Notes: generated by a model not told the origin, from the letters alone. DNA of 64,000 nucleotides from Psychrobacter sp. Ps6 (GCF_022129235.1 NZ_JADQAI010000011.1:1-64000), one strand, 5' to 3'. Shown: positions 29,075-38,667, counted from the first letter of the stretch. Translations and numbers: made by a program.

Positions 29075-30703
29075 ATGACGACAATGACTCAGTCTTCTAA
29101 TAAAAATCACGCTCATTCTGTCAAACAAGATGATTCTTCTAAGGTGCTGTCTTATGGAGATCATCAAAACTCGCCAATCAGACGTCCTACTAAACGCGTC
29201 GGTATTTTGGGCGGCGGTACTGCAGGGTCAACGATTGCTATTCGCCTTGCGGCACTAGGGCTTGAGACTTATTTGTTTGAGAAGAAAAAATCACTCATTG
29301 ATGGTCCACCAATGTGTCACTTGCATGCTGGCGGCAACTTGTACCGCGAGATACCTGATGAAGATTGTGTGGCTCTCCTCAAGCAATGTATTGATATATT
29401 ACGTCTCTATCCTTATACCATCGATGTTCGTCCTACTGCATTTGCGGTGCCGACACGCGATGAAGGACTGCCTGAAGACTTGCTACCGCGTTTGGATATT
29501 TTGACAGAAGCTTATCAAGAGCTCATCGAGCAGGATACCAACAATAAAGTACTTGGCGAGCCTGAGGATTACTATCAGCTTTATAGCCATGAGCAGTTGC
29601 TTGAGCTGTCTGAGCGTGAGCAAGTCGAAGTGCCAAGTACGGTTGATGAGTGGATGATACCAGTAGCCAAATACTTAGACTTAAATAAAGTTAAATTTCC
29701 ACTGATTGTCGTACAAGAGTACGGCTGGAATATCTTTCGCTTAGCAGCTTCTGCGCAGTTGGCGCTTGAAGAATATGACCATGCCCATGTCTTTACTGAC
29801 ACCACAGTGCAAAAAGTAGTCCCTGTGGATTGTGAAAACTGTAGCAATGCCAATCATCATGTCACTAAATGGCGCATCGACTATCAGCAAGCAAACGACT
29901 CCCAAGCTGAATCTATCGAAGTCGATTATCTGGTCAATGCTTGCGGTTTTCGCACTGGTGTCATCGATGACATGGTTGGTGTTGAAGTCACACGCATGGT
30001 CGAGTTTAAATCCTCTTATGTCACCCATTGGGGCGATGCAGGCGGGCAGATTCCAGAGATTATCGTCTACGGTCAGCGAGGTACGCCCGAAGGCATGGCG
30101 CAGTTAACCCCCTATCCGGGTGGGTATTTTCAGATACATGGCATGAGTAAAGCCATTACCTTATTTGATGATGGTCTGGTCGCATCTAGCACAGACAGCG
30201 CTCAGCCCAAACTGCCACAGCAATACATACACTATATCGAGGATGGCTGGGACAAAGCGCCGCTACAAGCGCGTAGCCAGCAGGCGATTGAATATGTGGC
30301 TGAGTTTGTACCGACATTCAATAGTGCGCGTACTGTCGGCAATGCGCTATATGGTGGGCAGCAAATTCCTGGAGAGGACGATACGTTGCGCGTGGCTGAC
30401 GTAAGCTTGTATTCTAATATACGTTACGCTCGTGCAGAAAACGTCAAAGCATCTTCAACCTTGATCGCCGCTGATCAGATAGTCACTGAGCTGACGACGC
30501 TGGGATTGATACAAAACGATACGCCAATGAATCGTAGCCGCTATGCACACGAATGGTCGTACTTGACACACAATGATGGTCTGGCTGTTGATAAGGTTGC
30601 ACGTGTGCTCGCTGAGCAGCGTGGATTCCCAATAGCTATGGCAGATGTCAATCATAGTATTCGTGAAGCAGCACTAGATGATCTCTCACCTGCTGGTGTA
30701 TAG
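29075..30703 (+). CDS. FAD-dependent oxidoreductase
   Basis: A 542-residue flavoprotein. The dinucleotide-binding GILGGGTAGSTIAIRLAALG begins near residue 43 and is followed by LETYLFEKK, the acidic end of the second strand. A GxxP-type DYLVNACGFRTG near residue 290 is the second FAD contact seen in DAO-type oxidases. No signal peptide; the first 40 residues are polar and may be disordered. It is related to uncharacterised oxidoreductases in Acinetobacter-type genomes; the electron donor is unknown. AAGGATATA precedes the ATG, and a terminator follows. Confidence 0.8.
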   Translation: MTTMTQSSNKNHAHSVKQDDSSKVLSYGDHQNSPIRRPTKRVGILGGGTAGSTIAIRLAALGLETYLFEKKKSLIDGPPMCHLHAGGNLYREIPDEDCVALLKQCIDILRLYPYTIDVRPTAFAVPTRDEGLPEDLLPRLDILTEAYQELIEQDTNNKVLGEPEDYYQLYSHEQLLELSEREQVEVPSTVDEWMIPVAKYLDLNKVKFPLIVVQEYGWNIFRLAASAQLALEEYDHAHVFTDTTVQKVVPVDCENCSNANHHVTKWRIDYQQANDSQAESIEVDYLVNACGFRTGVIDDMVGVEVTRMVEFKSSYVTHWGDAGGQIPEIIVYGQRGTPEGMAQLTPYPGGYFQIHGMSKAITLFDDGLVASSTDSAQPKLPQQYIHYIEDGWDKAPLQARSQQAIEYVAEFVPTFNSARTVGNALYGGQQIPGEDDTLRVADVSLYSNIRYARAENVKASSTLIAADQIVTELTTLGLIQNDTPMNRSRYAHEWSYLTHNDGLAVDKVARVLAEQRGFPIAMADVNHSIREAALDDLSPAGV

Positions 30704-30749
30704 TAAAATTGTTTATTTCTAAATTTTGATAGCCATCACATTAGCCATC

Positions 30750-30794
30750 AAAAAAGGAGCAGACAACCGATATTTGGTTATCTGCTCCTTTTTT
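30750..30794. terminator. Bidirectional terminator
   Basis: AAAAAAGGAGCAGA and TCTGCTCCTTTTTT form a strong stem extended past one mismatch by AACC/GGTT. It lies between the convergent FAD oxidoreductase and LOG genes. Confidence 0.93.
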
Positions 30795-30829
30795 ATGTGA
30801 TTGCTTTTAATTGCTCTATTTTACAAAGC

Positions 30830-31513
30830 TTAGCTGTTGCTACCAGCCATTTTTTCTGTATTTACATGATCATTGATGGTCACGACGGTCTGTAGCATCT
30901 CGATTGCCTCGTTGATGGTATTGCAAACCACCAAACGATCTAAATCTTGCTGCTTCATAAACCCTTGCTCGGTGGTATATTTTAGATGCTCAATCATACG
31001 GTCATAAAAACCATTGATATTTAAAATAATCATTGGCTTTTCGTGTTGATATAGCTGACGCCATGTGGCGATTTCCATGATTTCTTCTAGTGTGCCCAGC
31101 CCGCCTGGTAGCGTGATAAAGGCATCGGCGTACTCTGCCATAACGGTCTTACGCGTGTGCATGGTATCGGTCAAATGCAAGCGAGTCAGCTGCTCATGAG
31201 CGATTTCGTGTTTGAGCATAAAGGTTGGAATGACGCCCACGGCTTCAGCGCCACCTTTGATGACCTCATCTGCGACCGCGCCCATGAGACCAATGCTAGC
31301 ACCGCCATATACCAGTCCCATGCCATTATCTGCCAACGCACTGCCAAGCTCGCGTGCTGCCTGCTCATACACATCATTGTTGCCCAAGCGCGAACCGCAA
31401 TACACAGCCACTAGCGGCATAGTCAGTGTAGATTTATCCACGGCTTTTTCTATATTGGTGATGTCTTTGCTCGTGATTACATCATAAGTATCATCGTTGA
31501 TTTTCATTTGCAT
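30830..31513 (-). CDS. LOG-family nucleotide phosphoribohydrolase
   Basis: A 227-residue member of the LOG (lysine decarboxylase-like) family, enzymes that cleave nucleoside 5'-monophosphates to base and ribose phosphate, including cytokinin nucleotides. The signature PGGLGTLEEIMEI and the upstream VYGGASIGLMGAVADE are conserved, as is the VYCGSRLGNND start of the Rossmann fold after a 35-residue N-terminal extension. True bacterial substrates are uncertain. Single gene. Confidence 0.88.
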   Translation of the reverse strand: MQMKINDDTYDVITSKDITNIEKAVDKSTLTMPLVAVYCGSRLGNNDVYEQAARELGSALADNGMGLVYGGASIGLMGAVADEVIKGGAEAVGVIPTFMLKHEIAHEQLTRLHLTDTMHTRKTVMAEYADAFITLPGGLGTLEEIMEIATWRQLYQHEKPMIILNINGFYDRMIEHLKYTTEQGFMKQQDLDRLVVCNTINEAIEMLQTVVTINDHVNTEKMAGSNS

Positions 31514-31817
31514 ATAGTTTCCTTAATTGATCGATCATTTTTTATTGAGTGTTTGTTATTAGTAAAGGTCAAATACCACACGTTTCATTTATAGTGTTAT
31601 GCACATCATTTATAGAATGAGTTCAACCAAGTCATACAAAACTTGAAAGTCATATTTGAGTACCTGTCTCGCTAGTATTTATCTTAACATAAGCAATGCT
31701 ACCACATAGTCACAACGAATTATCACTACGCAACAACTACATTTTAAACATGGGAATTAGTGACTCATCGCAGTTTAATAATCACTATCTACTCATAAAA
31801 AACATGAAGGTATCACG
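31514..31817. other. Divergent region LOG gene/alpha-beta hydrolase
   Basis: Roughly 300 bases of AT-rich sequence. No frame or conserved motif is evident beyond a possible plus-strand leader for the hydrolase gene. Confidence 0.3.
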
Positions 31818-32783
31818 ATGGATAATCACAACGCTGCTTCTGCCGCAGAGCATGCAGAAAGTATCATTAACAATCCTTTGATTAGTCCTAATATTGCTGA
31901 TGGTGCGACCAATATCGACACTTACTCGTTGAGTATCATGACCGATCGCAATCAAGCATTGGCAGCCACTGTCTATCGCCCTAAAGAGGGCACGACAACA
32001 GCGATCATGATCGCGCCCGCCACCGGTATCAAACGCCATTTTTACCATAGTTTTGCCCTATATCTAGCAGAGAGCGGATTCGGCGTACTGACTTTTGATA
32101 ATGAAGGGATTGGTGATTCGCTTTCGACCAATCTGGCAAAGTGTGATGCTTCGCTGATAAGTTGGGGTCGCCACGATATGCCTGCCGTACTTGATGCGCT
32201 GCAAGATGCGTTTCCTGAGGCGTCCTATCACCTTATCGGTCATAGCGCAGGCGGGCAGCTTATCGGTTTGATGCCAAACTATCAGGCGATTGCTTCCGTA
32301 TTCAATGTCGCGTGCTCTTCAGGCCGTATCAAAAACATGGGCATGCCTTATAAGCTCAAAGCCATGGGATTTATGGATGCGTTTATTCCGTTTACTAATT
32401 TAACACTAGGCTATACGCCTTCAGACAAGATTGGCATGGGCGAGCCGCTACCGCGCGGTGTGGCTCGTCAATGGCGTGAATGGTGTAATGGCGCAGGCTA
32501 TATCAAAACTGCTTTTGGTAAAAGTATACACACCCATTTTTACGATGCACTCAGCATGCCAGCATTGTGGCTTGGTTTTAGCGATGACGATATCGCCAAT
32601 AGCGAAAACATGGATGACATGATACGCGTATTTACGAACATGCCAGTCGAAAAGCGGTTTTTAAATCCTGAAGATTTCGGATTAAATCATATCGGCCACA
32701 TGCGCTACTTTAGCAGTAAAACCAATGCCAAAGCGCCAGAGCTTTGGCAAATGGCAGTAGACTGGTTTAGTAAAGGCGAGTAG
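31818..32783 (+). CDS. Cytosolic alpha/beta-hydrolase
   Basis: A 321-residue alpha/beta hydrolase with no signal peptide. The nucleophile elbow is IGHSAGGQLIGL near residue 140, preceded by TFDNEGIGDS and APATGIKRHFY, typical of serine-aminopeptidase-like lipases. A late FGLNHIGHMRYF offers the catalytic histidine, and an Asp in LGFSDDDIANS fits the acid. It resembles predicted hydrolases of COG4757. Substrate unknown. Single gene, convergent with the exonuclease gene. Confidence 0.82.
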   Translation: MDNHNAASAAEHAESIINNPLISPNIADGATNIDTYSLSIMTDRNQALAATVYRPKEGTTTAIMIAPATGIKRHFYHSFALYLAESGFGVLTFDNEGIGDSLSTNLAKCDASLISWGRHDMPAVLDALQDAFPEASYHLIGHSAGGQLIGLMPNYQAIASVFNVACSSGRIKNMGMPYKLKAMGFMDAFIPFTNLTLGYTPSDKIGMGEPLPRGVARQWREWCNGAGYIKTAFGKSIHTHFYDALSMPALWLGFSDDDIANSENMDDMIRVFTNMPVEKRFLNPEDFGLNHIGHMRYFSSKTNAKAPELWQMAVDWFSKGE

Positions 32784-32868
32784 CGTTGTTCATCCATCAG
32801 TATAAGAAGCCATAGCGACTGATATCATTTATTTGTATCAATACACAAAGTCAGTAAATGCACTTTTA

Positions 32869-33597
32869 TTACTCAGCATTGTTTGTTTTTTCTGCTTCTA
32901 TCCGCTTCTTTAGGGCAGAATACAATGACGGCTGCATATTATGAATATTGCCTATCATCCATTTAACATAGTTGATAGGCACTTCTTTGATTGGCTTACC
33001 TTTATGCTTGCCAAATGGCATCTTGCTCACAGGCGTCGCTTTATTTGAGATAGCATGTGCCGCAGCAAAATCGGTCGGTGCAATCTCTAAACGCTCGCAG
33101 CAGGCTTGATAAAGCAGATAACACATCCGTGCATCCCCTAGCGCATCATGAGCGGCAATCGTCATCGTGCTCGCCTCTTCCTTTCCGATTAGCTGCTCAA
33201 TGCATCGAGATTGACCATAAGCACGCCATTCTGGAAAGGCAGCGCGCGCGAGTCTCACAGTACAAATCAGCTTAGTAGAAGGACTGCCAATCACTCGCCA
33301 ATCAAAGCGCACATTATGACCAATCAAATACTCTGGCAGCTCAAACTGATCTGGCTCAAAACGCTCAAGACCAGCCACATCAGCATCAGTAATGCCATGC
33401 ACCTTGATGACGACAGGTGATATAGAGCGGCCGCTATTGAAGTACTTCATCCATTCAAATCCAGTTGCCACGTTGATAGTCGCCACTTGAATCGGCCTCG
33501 GATCACGGCCTTGATCGGTTTCAGTATCGATGACAAGCGCCGTTTCAGCCATAGTAGCCGTATCTATAATATCAGCCGTGTTCAAAGCATCATTCAT
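32869..33597 (-). CDS. DEDD-type 3'-5' exonuclease with C-terminal DUF3820
   Basis: A 242-residue protein with an RNase T/DnaQ-like domain. VIDTETDQG is the first DED motif (Asp-Glu), IGHNVRFDW supplies the second acidic site, and AAHDALGDA gives the His-x4-Asp end, so it is a DEDDh exonuclease. Residues about 190-215 (KMPFGKHKGKPIKEVPINYV) form a DUF3820 unit. In vivo substrate is unknown. A later ATG at 33552 just before the first motif is an alternative start. Confidence 0.85.
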   Translation of the reverse strand: MNDALNTADIIDTATMAETALVIDTETDQGRDPRPIQVATINVATGFEWMKYFNSGRSISPVVIKVHGITDADVAGLERFEPDQFELPEYLIGHNVRFDWRVIGSPSTKLICTVRLARAAFPEWRAYGQSRCIEQLIGKEEASTMTIAAHDALGDARMCYLLYQACCERLEIAPTDFAAAHAISNKATPVSKMPFGKHKGKPIKEVPINYVKWMIGNIHNMQPSLYSALKKRIEAEKTNNAE

Positions 33598-33792
33598 AAA
33601 AATTAACCATTCCCAGCACCCTCATCGCTCAACAGAAGCGTTAAGTAGATAAAGTTATATTTGCTGTGCTTGTATTTAATCACATCTGTATTTATGGGGA
33701 TAAAAGTCATAGATAACAATGCTATACATACCTTAGCAGATAGGGCTTTTATAATATTAGCTCATACAATATAAAACAGATAAGAGACATCA

Positions 33793-34383
33793 ATGCTAGC
33801 AGATGGAAAAAGCCAACCACCGAAGCCTTCTTTTGTCAGTCGTGTACTCGGCGTACTGATTAAAGCGGCTGTATTGCTAGGATTCTTATTTGTCTTTGAT
33901 AAGCTGCTACCCAGCATTAGCGAGCAGACCCAATCATTTGTGGTCGCCAAGTGGCAACAGTTAAGTCTGTTGCAGCAAGAGCTACCCACAGAAAACAGTC
34001 TGCCCAGTCCACTGCCAGAGAAAAACCTGACGGACACTTGGGGTGCGGCACGCAGTCAAGGGCGCTCACATGAAGGCATCGATATCTTTGCAGAACGTGG
34101 TACGCCGATACAATCGACCACGCAGGGAATTGTGAGTAAGGTTGGTGAGAATAATTTGGGTGGGCGCGTGGTCGTCGTGGTAGGGCCTGGCGGTGCTGGT
34201 CATTATTACGCGCATCTAGAAGACTATGCCGATATTGCTCCCAATGATTGGGTCAATCAAGGCGATATTATCGGTTATGTGGGTGATAGCGGTAATGCAA
34301 AAGGGACACCGCCACATGTGCATTACGGTATTTATATTAATGGCAGTGCCGTAAACCCTTACCCGCTTTTGCAAAAAGACTAG
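33793..34383 (+). CDS. M23-family metallopeptidase
   Basis: A 196-residue envelope protein. A hydrophobic anchor ([24 protein letters not shown], residues about 17-37) is followed by a linker and an M23/LytM domain. The zinc ligands are complete: H in SHEGID, D of the same motif, and the paired histidines of PHVHYGI; the domain ends NPYPLLQK. An active endopeptidase acting on peptidoglycan or periplasmic proteins is plausible. Single gene, convergent with phoR. Confidence 0.88.
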   Translation: MLADGKSQPPKPSFVSRVLGVLIKAAVLLGFLFVFDKLLPSISEQTQSFVVAKWQQLSLLQQELPTENSLPSPLPEKNLTDTWGAARSQGRSHEGIDIFAERGTPIQSTTQGIVSKVGENNLGGRVVVVVGPGGAGHYYAHLEDYADIAPNDWVNQGDIIGYVGDSGNAKGTPPHVHYGIYINGSAVNPYPLLQKD

Positions 34384-34451
34384 GTATACTAAATTAGGCA
34401 TGCTAAATAAATCCGCATGACGAGTCTAAATAATATGGAACAAGAGCTGTA

Positions 34452-35567
34452 CTAATTTGTCGCAGACGACCTTACATACGCGGCTGGAAACACCACGCTA
34501 AATATCGACCCCTCTCCTTCTACTGAGTCAATCTGCAACTGCGCCTCGTGCTGATGCAAAACGTGCTTTACGATAGCCAGCCCTAATCCTGTACCGCCTG
34601 TGGCACGACTACGCCCTTTATCAATACGATAAAAGCGCTCCGTCAAACGCGCAATATGCTCTGGTGCGATACCAAGCCCATTGTCCTCGACCGCAAATCG
34701 GCACCCATCCGTTGTCTGCGTCCAGCTGATGGTAATATTACCGCCTTTTGGCGTATATTTAATCGCATTGATGACTAAGTTGGACAAGGCGCTGATCAAG
34801 TAAACCTCCGACCCATATAACCCGTCATAAGTATCTATGTGCAAATGAATGGTGTGCTTGTACGCTTGGTTATATGCCTGTGCATCATCATAGATATTGG
34901 TGAGAAGTTTGGTCATATCGACATCATTAAACTCATGTGTCTCTTCGATTTCAATCTTGGAGAGCAGTAGTAAGTCATTTACGATTCGATTCATACGGGC
35001 TGTTTGCTGAGTCATCAGCTCAAAACCGCGACGCCACTGTGGCGGCATATCTGGCTGGTCGGAGAAGTTCTCCAAATAGCCCATCATCACTGTCAGCGGT
35101 GTGCGCAGCTCGTGCGAGACATTTGCCACGAAGTCTTGGCGCATTTGCTCTAAATGCTGTACGCGGGTCACGTCATAAATAAACAATAGCTTCTCATCAC
35201 CAAAAGGCGTGAGCTCACATTTTAGATAACGGCTGGGATCGCGCCACGATTCTATATGAACGCCGTCGTTCGGCAGGGTAGTATTTTGATAGTACTGGCG
35301 GAACTCAGGCACAGTGATAAAGTCAAACACACTTTGTCCTTTGTCAGCTGGCTGCAGTGACAAGAGATCCTGCGCTGCCTGATTCCACCACTCTAACCCA
35401 TCATCTTCATTCAGTAAGATGACCGCATCTCGCAATGCTCGCAGCGCACTTCTGATTTTCTCCAGTTGCTCCGCCGCATTTTGGCTAGCGATTTGTGCTG
35501 GCGCATCTTGCTGTTCATTATTATAGTTATGGTCTTTTTTCTTTTTTGCTGGCGCTATCTTGTTCAT
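34452..35567 (-). CDS. phoR: PhoR-like phosphate sensor histidine kinase without membrane segments
   Basis: Histidine kinase partner of PhoB, 371 residues. A PAS-like region (about 38-130) is followed by HisKA with His152 in VANVSHELRTPLT and an ATPase domain with the N, G1 and G2 boxes (NLVINAIKYTP, EDNGLGIAPEHI, GGTGLGLAIVKH). The start codon has AAGGATAAG before it and is preceded in frame by no hydrophobic stretch. E. coli PhoR has about 60 more residues at this end, including the membrane helices, so this protein looks cytosolic. It follows phoB by 92 bases in one operon. Confidence 0.9.
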   Translation of the reverse strand: MNKIAPAKKKKDHNYNNEQQDAPAQIASQNAAEQLEKIRSALRALRDAVILLNEDDGLEWWNQAAQDLLSLQPADKGQSVFDFITVPEFRQYYQNTTLPNDGVHIESWRDPSRYLKCELTPFGDEKLLFIYDVTRVQHLEQMRQDFVANVSHELRTPLTVMMGYLENFSDQPDMPPQWRRGFELMTQQTARMNRIVNDLLLLSKIEIEETHEFNDVDMTKLLTNIYDDAQAYNQAYKHTIHLHIDTYDGLYGSEVYLISALSNLVINAIKYTPKGGNITISWTQTTDGCRFAVEDNGLGIAPEHIARLTERFYRIDKGRSRATGGTGLGLAIVKHVLHQHEAQLQIDSVEGEGSIFSVVFPAAYVRSSATN

Positions 35568-35659
35568 TTCTTATCCTTACCACTATCCGCTATTTTATTT
35601 ATTGTTATGGTGGCATTGTTCGTACAAGATCAAGTTATAAAAAATCAACTTATACAAGA

Positions 35660-36364
35660 TTAGCTTGGCTCAATGAGACTAGAGAACCGATAGCCTGTAC
35701 CGCGCACCGTTTGTATCAATGTATCACAATCATGAGGGCGCAATAGTTTACGTAGACGCTTGATATGTACATCAATGGTTCGATCTTCGATATAAACGTT
35801 ACCGCCCCAAACCTGATCGAGCAGCTGCGTTCTTGTGTAGGCGCGCTCTGGATGACTCATAAAAAATGCTAACAAGCGATATTCTGTTGGGCCGACCTCA
35901 ATGACTTTTCCTGCGGCTGTCACGCGCTGGCTTTTGGTATCGAGACTCAGCTGACCAATTTCGATAGGCTTGTCGCTACTCATCGCGCTACTACGGCGCA
36001 AGACGGCTTTGATTCTGGAAATCAGCTCACGCGTCGAAAAAGGCTTGGTCATGTAATCATCTGCACCTGCATCGAGCCCATGAACCTTGCTGTCTTCTTC
36101 GCTTTTGGCCGTTAGCATAATGACGGGTATCTCAGAGAGCATCTCATCGCTTTTGAGCATACGACAAAAATCAACACCGCTCTTGTCTCCGGGCAACATC
36201 CAATCTAATAATATTAATGACGGTCTATGATCGACCACTTGCTGATGCGCTTCTGATACGTCAGCCGCTTGTAGGCTATCAAACCCAGCCATTTCTAGCG
36301 TCATCACAACCATTTCACGAATCGCAGGTTCATCTTCAACAATCAAAATTTTCTCATTATACAT
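35660..36364 (-). CDS. phoB: Phosphate response regulator PhoB
   Basis: OmpR/PhoB-type response regulator that activates phosphate-starvation genes. In its 234 residues the receiver domain has Asp54 in LLDWMLPG, the acidic pair IVEDEP at residues 8-13, and Lys in DYMTKPF. The C-terminal winged helix carries RTQLLDQVWGG and DVHIKRLRKLL. A Pho box precedes the gene, so it is likely autoactivated. Confidence 0.95.
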   Translation of the reverse strand: MYNEKILIVEDEPAIREMVVMTLEMAGFDSLQAADVSEAHQQVVDHRPSLILLDWMLPGDKSGVDFCRMLKSDEMLSEIPVIMLTAKSEEDSKVHGLDAGADDYMTKPFSTRELISRIKAVLRRSSAMSSDKPIEIGQLSLDTKSQRVTAAGKVIEVGPTEYRLLAFFMSHPERAYTRTQLLDQVWGGNVYIEDRTIDVHIKRLRKLLRPHDCDTLIQTVRGTGYRFSSLIEPS

Positions 36365-36451
36365 AGGACATTCTCGGTGTTAGCGGACAAAATCTAGCAT
36401 ATAAAAAGGCGATAAATACTCACCAGTCTCTATCTATTAAACGGATTAATT

Positions 36452-36469
36452 ATGACAGCCTGATGACAC
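36452..36469 (-). promoter_or_regulatory. Pho box of the phoBR operon
   Basis: On the minus strand GTGTCAT-CAGG-CTGTCAT gives two seven-base direct repeats with a four-base spacer, matching the PhoB-binding pattern CTGTCAT-N4-CTGTCAT at 13 of 14 positions. TTAATA lies 11 bases downstream as a possible -10. It lies about 90 bases before the phoB start, in the gap after dtd. Confidence 0.8.
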
Positions 36470-36476
36470 TCTGGTG

Positions 36477-36929
36477 TCAGATCTCCAATAGAAAATTGAG
36501 TGGTCCATCATTGACGCTTTCAACTTGCATATCAGCGCCAAACTGACCAGTGGCTACATTTGAATACTGGGTTTTGGCATAGTCGATGAGTTTCTCGAAC
36601 AGCGCTTGTGCCGCATCAGGTGCCATCGCGCCACCAAAATCAGGGCGGCGACCTTTATCCGTTTTTGCCATCAAAGTAAATTGTGACACTAATAACAATC
36701 CGCCGCCGACCTGCTGAACGTTTTTATCCAGTTTACCAAATTTGGCGGGGTCGTCATCATTTTCAAAAATACGATAGGTCAAGATTTTGTCAATCATCCG
36801 CTGGGCGGCGGCGAAATCATCATCATGACCCAACCCAATATAGGCCAATACCCCATGATCAATTTTGCCAACACAATGCTCATCGATAGTGACGCTCGCA
36901 CGGCTCACTCGTTGTATCAGTGCTTTCAT
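36477..36929 (-). CDS. dtd: D-aminoacyl-tRNA deacylase
   Basis: Hydrolyses D-amino acids (and glycine on tRNA-Ala) from mischarged tRNA. The 150-residue length and start MKALIQRVSRASVTID are typical. The active-site SQFTL and C-terminal GPLNFLLEI (cis Gly-Pro) are conserved. It precedes phoB on the same strand; a GACAC/GTGTC dyad at its end overlaps the Pho box. Confidence 0.95.
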   Translation of the reverse strand: MKALIQRVSRASVTIDEHCVGKIDHGVLAYIGLGHDDDFAAAQRMIDKILTYRIFENDDDPAKFGKLDKNVQQVGGGLLLVSQFTLMAKTDKGRRPDFGGAMAPDAAQALFEKLIDYAKTQYSNVATGQFGADMQVESVNDGPLNFLLEI

Positions 36930-37058
36930 TTACGACCTTCTTTATTTATAAATGGCTTACAGTTTATGGTCAGACAATAATACGCTGTCCATGATAAAAT
37001 ATGGTCATTAACTTGCCCATGCAATAATGACATCACATCCTATTTTGGTAGCCTTATT

Positions 37059-37895
37059 ATGAATGTATTTACCACCTTACAACAGCTGGTACCGCAGCAG
37101 CAACTCAGTAAAGTCGCTGGACGTTTGGCCGCCAGTCGTCATCCTTATGTCAAACGTACCTTTATCCGTGGTTTTGCCAAAGCTTATAACATCAGCTTAG
37201 ATGAATATGAGCGCCAAAGCCTTAATGCTTATGAGAGTTTCAATGACTTTTTTACCCGTGAACTAAAAGAAGATGCTCGCACCATCGATACCACTGCAAA
37301 CGGCATCGTAAGTCCTGCTGACGGTATCATCTCTCAGCTTGGACAAATTAAAGATCATAAAATGCTACAAGCCAAAGGTCGTCATTATGACGTTGGCCAA
37401 TTGCTTGCTGATAGCGAAGATGGCAGTTATTTTGCCGATGGTAGCTTTGCGACAATCTATCTAGCACCTAGCAATTATCACCGTGTTCATATGCCATTTA
37501 CTGGTACGCTGACCAAAACTCGCTACGTTCCTGGTACGCTGTTTTCGGTCAACAATACCACGGCAGCTAATGTGCCGGACTTGTTTGCGCGTAATGAGCG
37601 TCTGGTCTGTCTGTTTGATACCAAATATGGCAAAGCGGCCGTTGTCATGGTAGGTGCTATGATTGTCGCTGGTATCGAAACCGTCGCGACGGGCAAAATT
37701 ACCCGCACGGATGATATACAAGAAGCGGATCACGATATGCAGTTTGCGGCAGGCGAAGAGCTTGGTCGTTTTTATTTAGGATCAACAGCTATCGTAGTGT
37801 TGCCAAAAGCAGCAAAAGCCGACTGGCTAGACAGTATGAATGCCAATAGCGTGGTACAAATGGGTCAACTATTGGGAATGGCAAGCGCTGAGTAG
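37059..37895 (+). CDS. psd: Phosphatidylserine decarboxylase
   Basis: Membrane-associated enzyme that makes phosphatidylethanolamine from phosphatidylserine. It is translated as a proenzyme of 278 residues and self-cleaves in the LGST motif (FYLGSTAIVV, near residue 255), leaving a pyruvoyl on the alpha chain. ESFNDFFTRELK, SPADGIISQLG and HRVHMPFTG are conserved. Divergent from dtd and closed by a terminator. Confidence 0.95.
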   Translation: MNVFTTLQQLVPQQQLSKVAGRLAASRHPYVKRTFIRGFAKAYNISLDEYERQSLNAYESFNDFFTRELKEDARTIDTTANGIVSPADGIISQLGQIKDHKMLQAKGRHYDVGQLLADSEDGSYFADGSFATIYLAPSNYHRVHMPFTGTLTKTRYVPGTLFSVNNTTAANVPDLFARNERLVCLFDTKYGKAAVVMVGAMIVAGIETVATGKITRTDDIQEADHDMQFAAGEELGRFYLGSTAIVVLPKAAKADWLDSMNANSVVQMGQLLGMASAE

Positions 37896-37925
37896 CATGA
37901 CTGTGTAAAAGTGCTCAAGAATATC

Positions 37926-37968
37926 AGCCCAGTGAAGCATAGATCACAATGCTCAACTGGGCTTTTTT
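37926..37968 (+). terminator. Terminator after psd
   Basis: AGCCCAGT pairs with ACTGGGCT, extended across a small internal loop by AGCAT/ATGCT, and is followed by TTTTTT. It lies between psd and the convergent HD gene. Confidence 0.88.
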
Positions 37969-37989
37969 ATGCCTAGCGTTTTTATAGAT

Positions 37990-38619
37990 TTACGCGTCGA
38001 TCAACCATCCTTGCTCAGTCGCATAGTCAATATTGTGTGAGAGCCAATCATGAATAGGAGGAAAGCTGTCTTTGATAAAAGCAAGCGCCGCCGCCACTTG
38101 CAAGCGCGTCACCTGAGATTCAATCCACGTTTTTCCTTCAGTATTGAGATTAAGTAAAAACGGTAATAAACGATCAACCACTCTGAGCAGCTGAGTCTCT
38201 TTGCTACTACCCGTTTCTTGCTCCTCCCAAACCTCACTCAAAGCCGCAATCCCGTTACCACGCTCTGCTTGCAATCGGGCTATGCCAGCGCGTTCCTCAA
38301 TATGTGCCTCGCTACGACTATTTGCGAACAAAAACGTATCGCCAGCGTCGATCTCACCCAAATCATGTACCAAGGCCATCTTTAGCAATTGTTCATGATT
38401 GACATCCAGCTCAAACAACTCAGCAATTGACCAGCACGCCATGGCTAAGTGCCAAGAGTGTTCGGCAGAGTTTTCTCTGCGTGTGGTATGAGTCACGTAA
38501 CTACGGCGATTTACGCGTTTGAGCGCATCTAGCTCTAGTAAGAAATGAGTGACATCCTCTATGTCGATAGTTGCAGCAGATTTTTGATCGGTCAATGACA
38601 CAGGTGTATTTGAGGGCAT
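37990..38619 (-). CDS. HD-domain phosphohydrolase (YfbR-like)
   Basis: A 209-residue HD-superfamily hydrolase. The metal-binding residues are AEHSWHLA (His), VHDLGEIDAGD (His-Asp) and a late Asp in VVDRLLPF. The arrangement matches the HD_3 group that includes 5'-deoxynucleotidase YfbR, but nucleotide specificity is not certain. The ATG at 38619 is preceded by AGAGAG; a longer frame to 38652 adds 11 residues without support. Confidence 0.85.
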   Translation of the reverse strand: MPSNTPVSLTDQKSAATIDIEDVTHFLLELDALKRVNRRSYVTHTTRRENSAEHSWHLAMACWSIAELFELDVNHEQLLKMALVHDLGEIDAGDTFLFANSRSEAHIEERAGIARLQAERGNGIAALSEVWEEQETGSSKETQLLRVVDRLLPFLLNLNTEGKTWIESQVTRLQVAAALAFIKDSFPPIHDWLSHNIDYATEQGWLIDA

Positions 38620-38667
38620 ATTTCTCTCTAATGTTTTGATAATTTTACACATTATGGTGTGGCTAAC

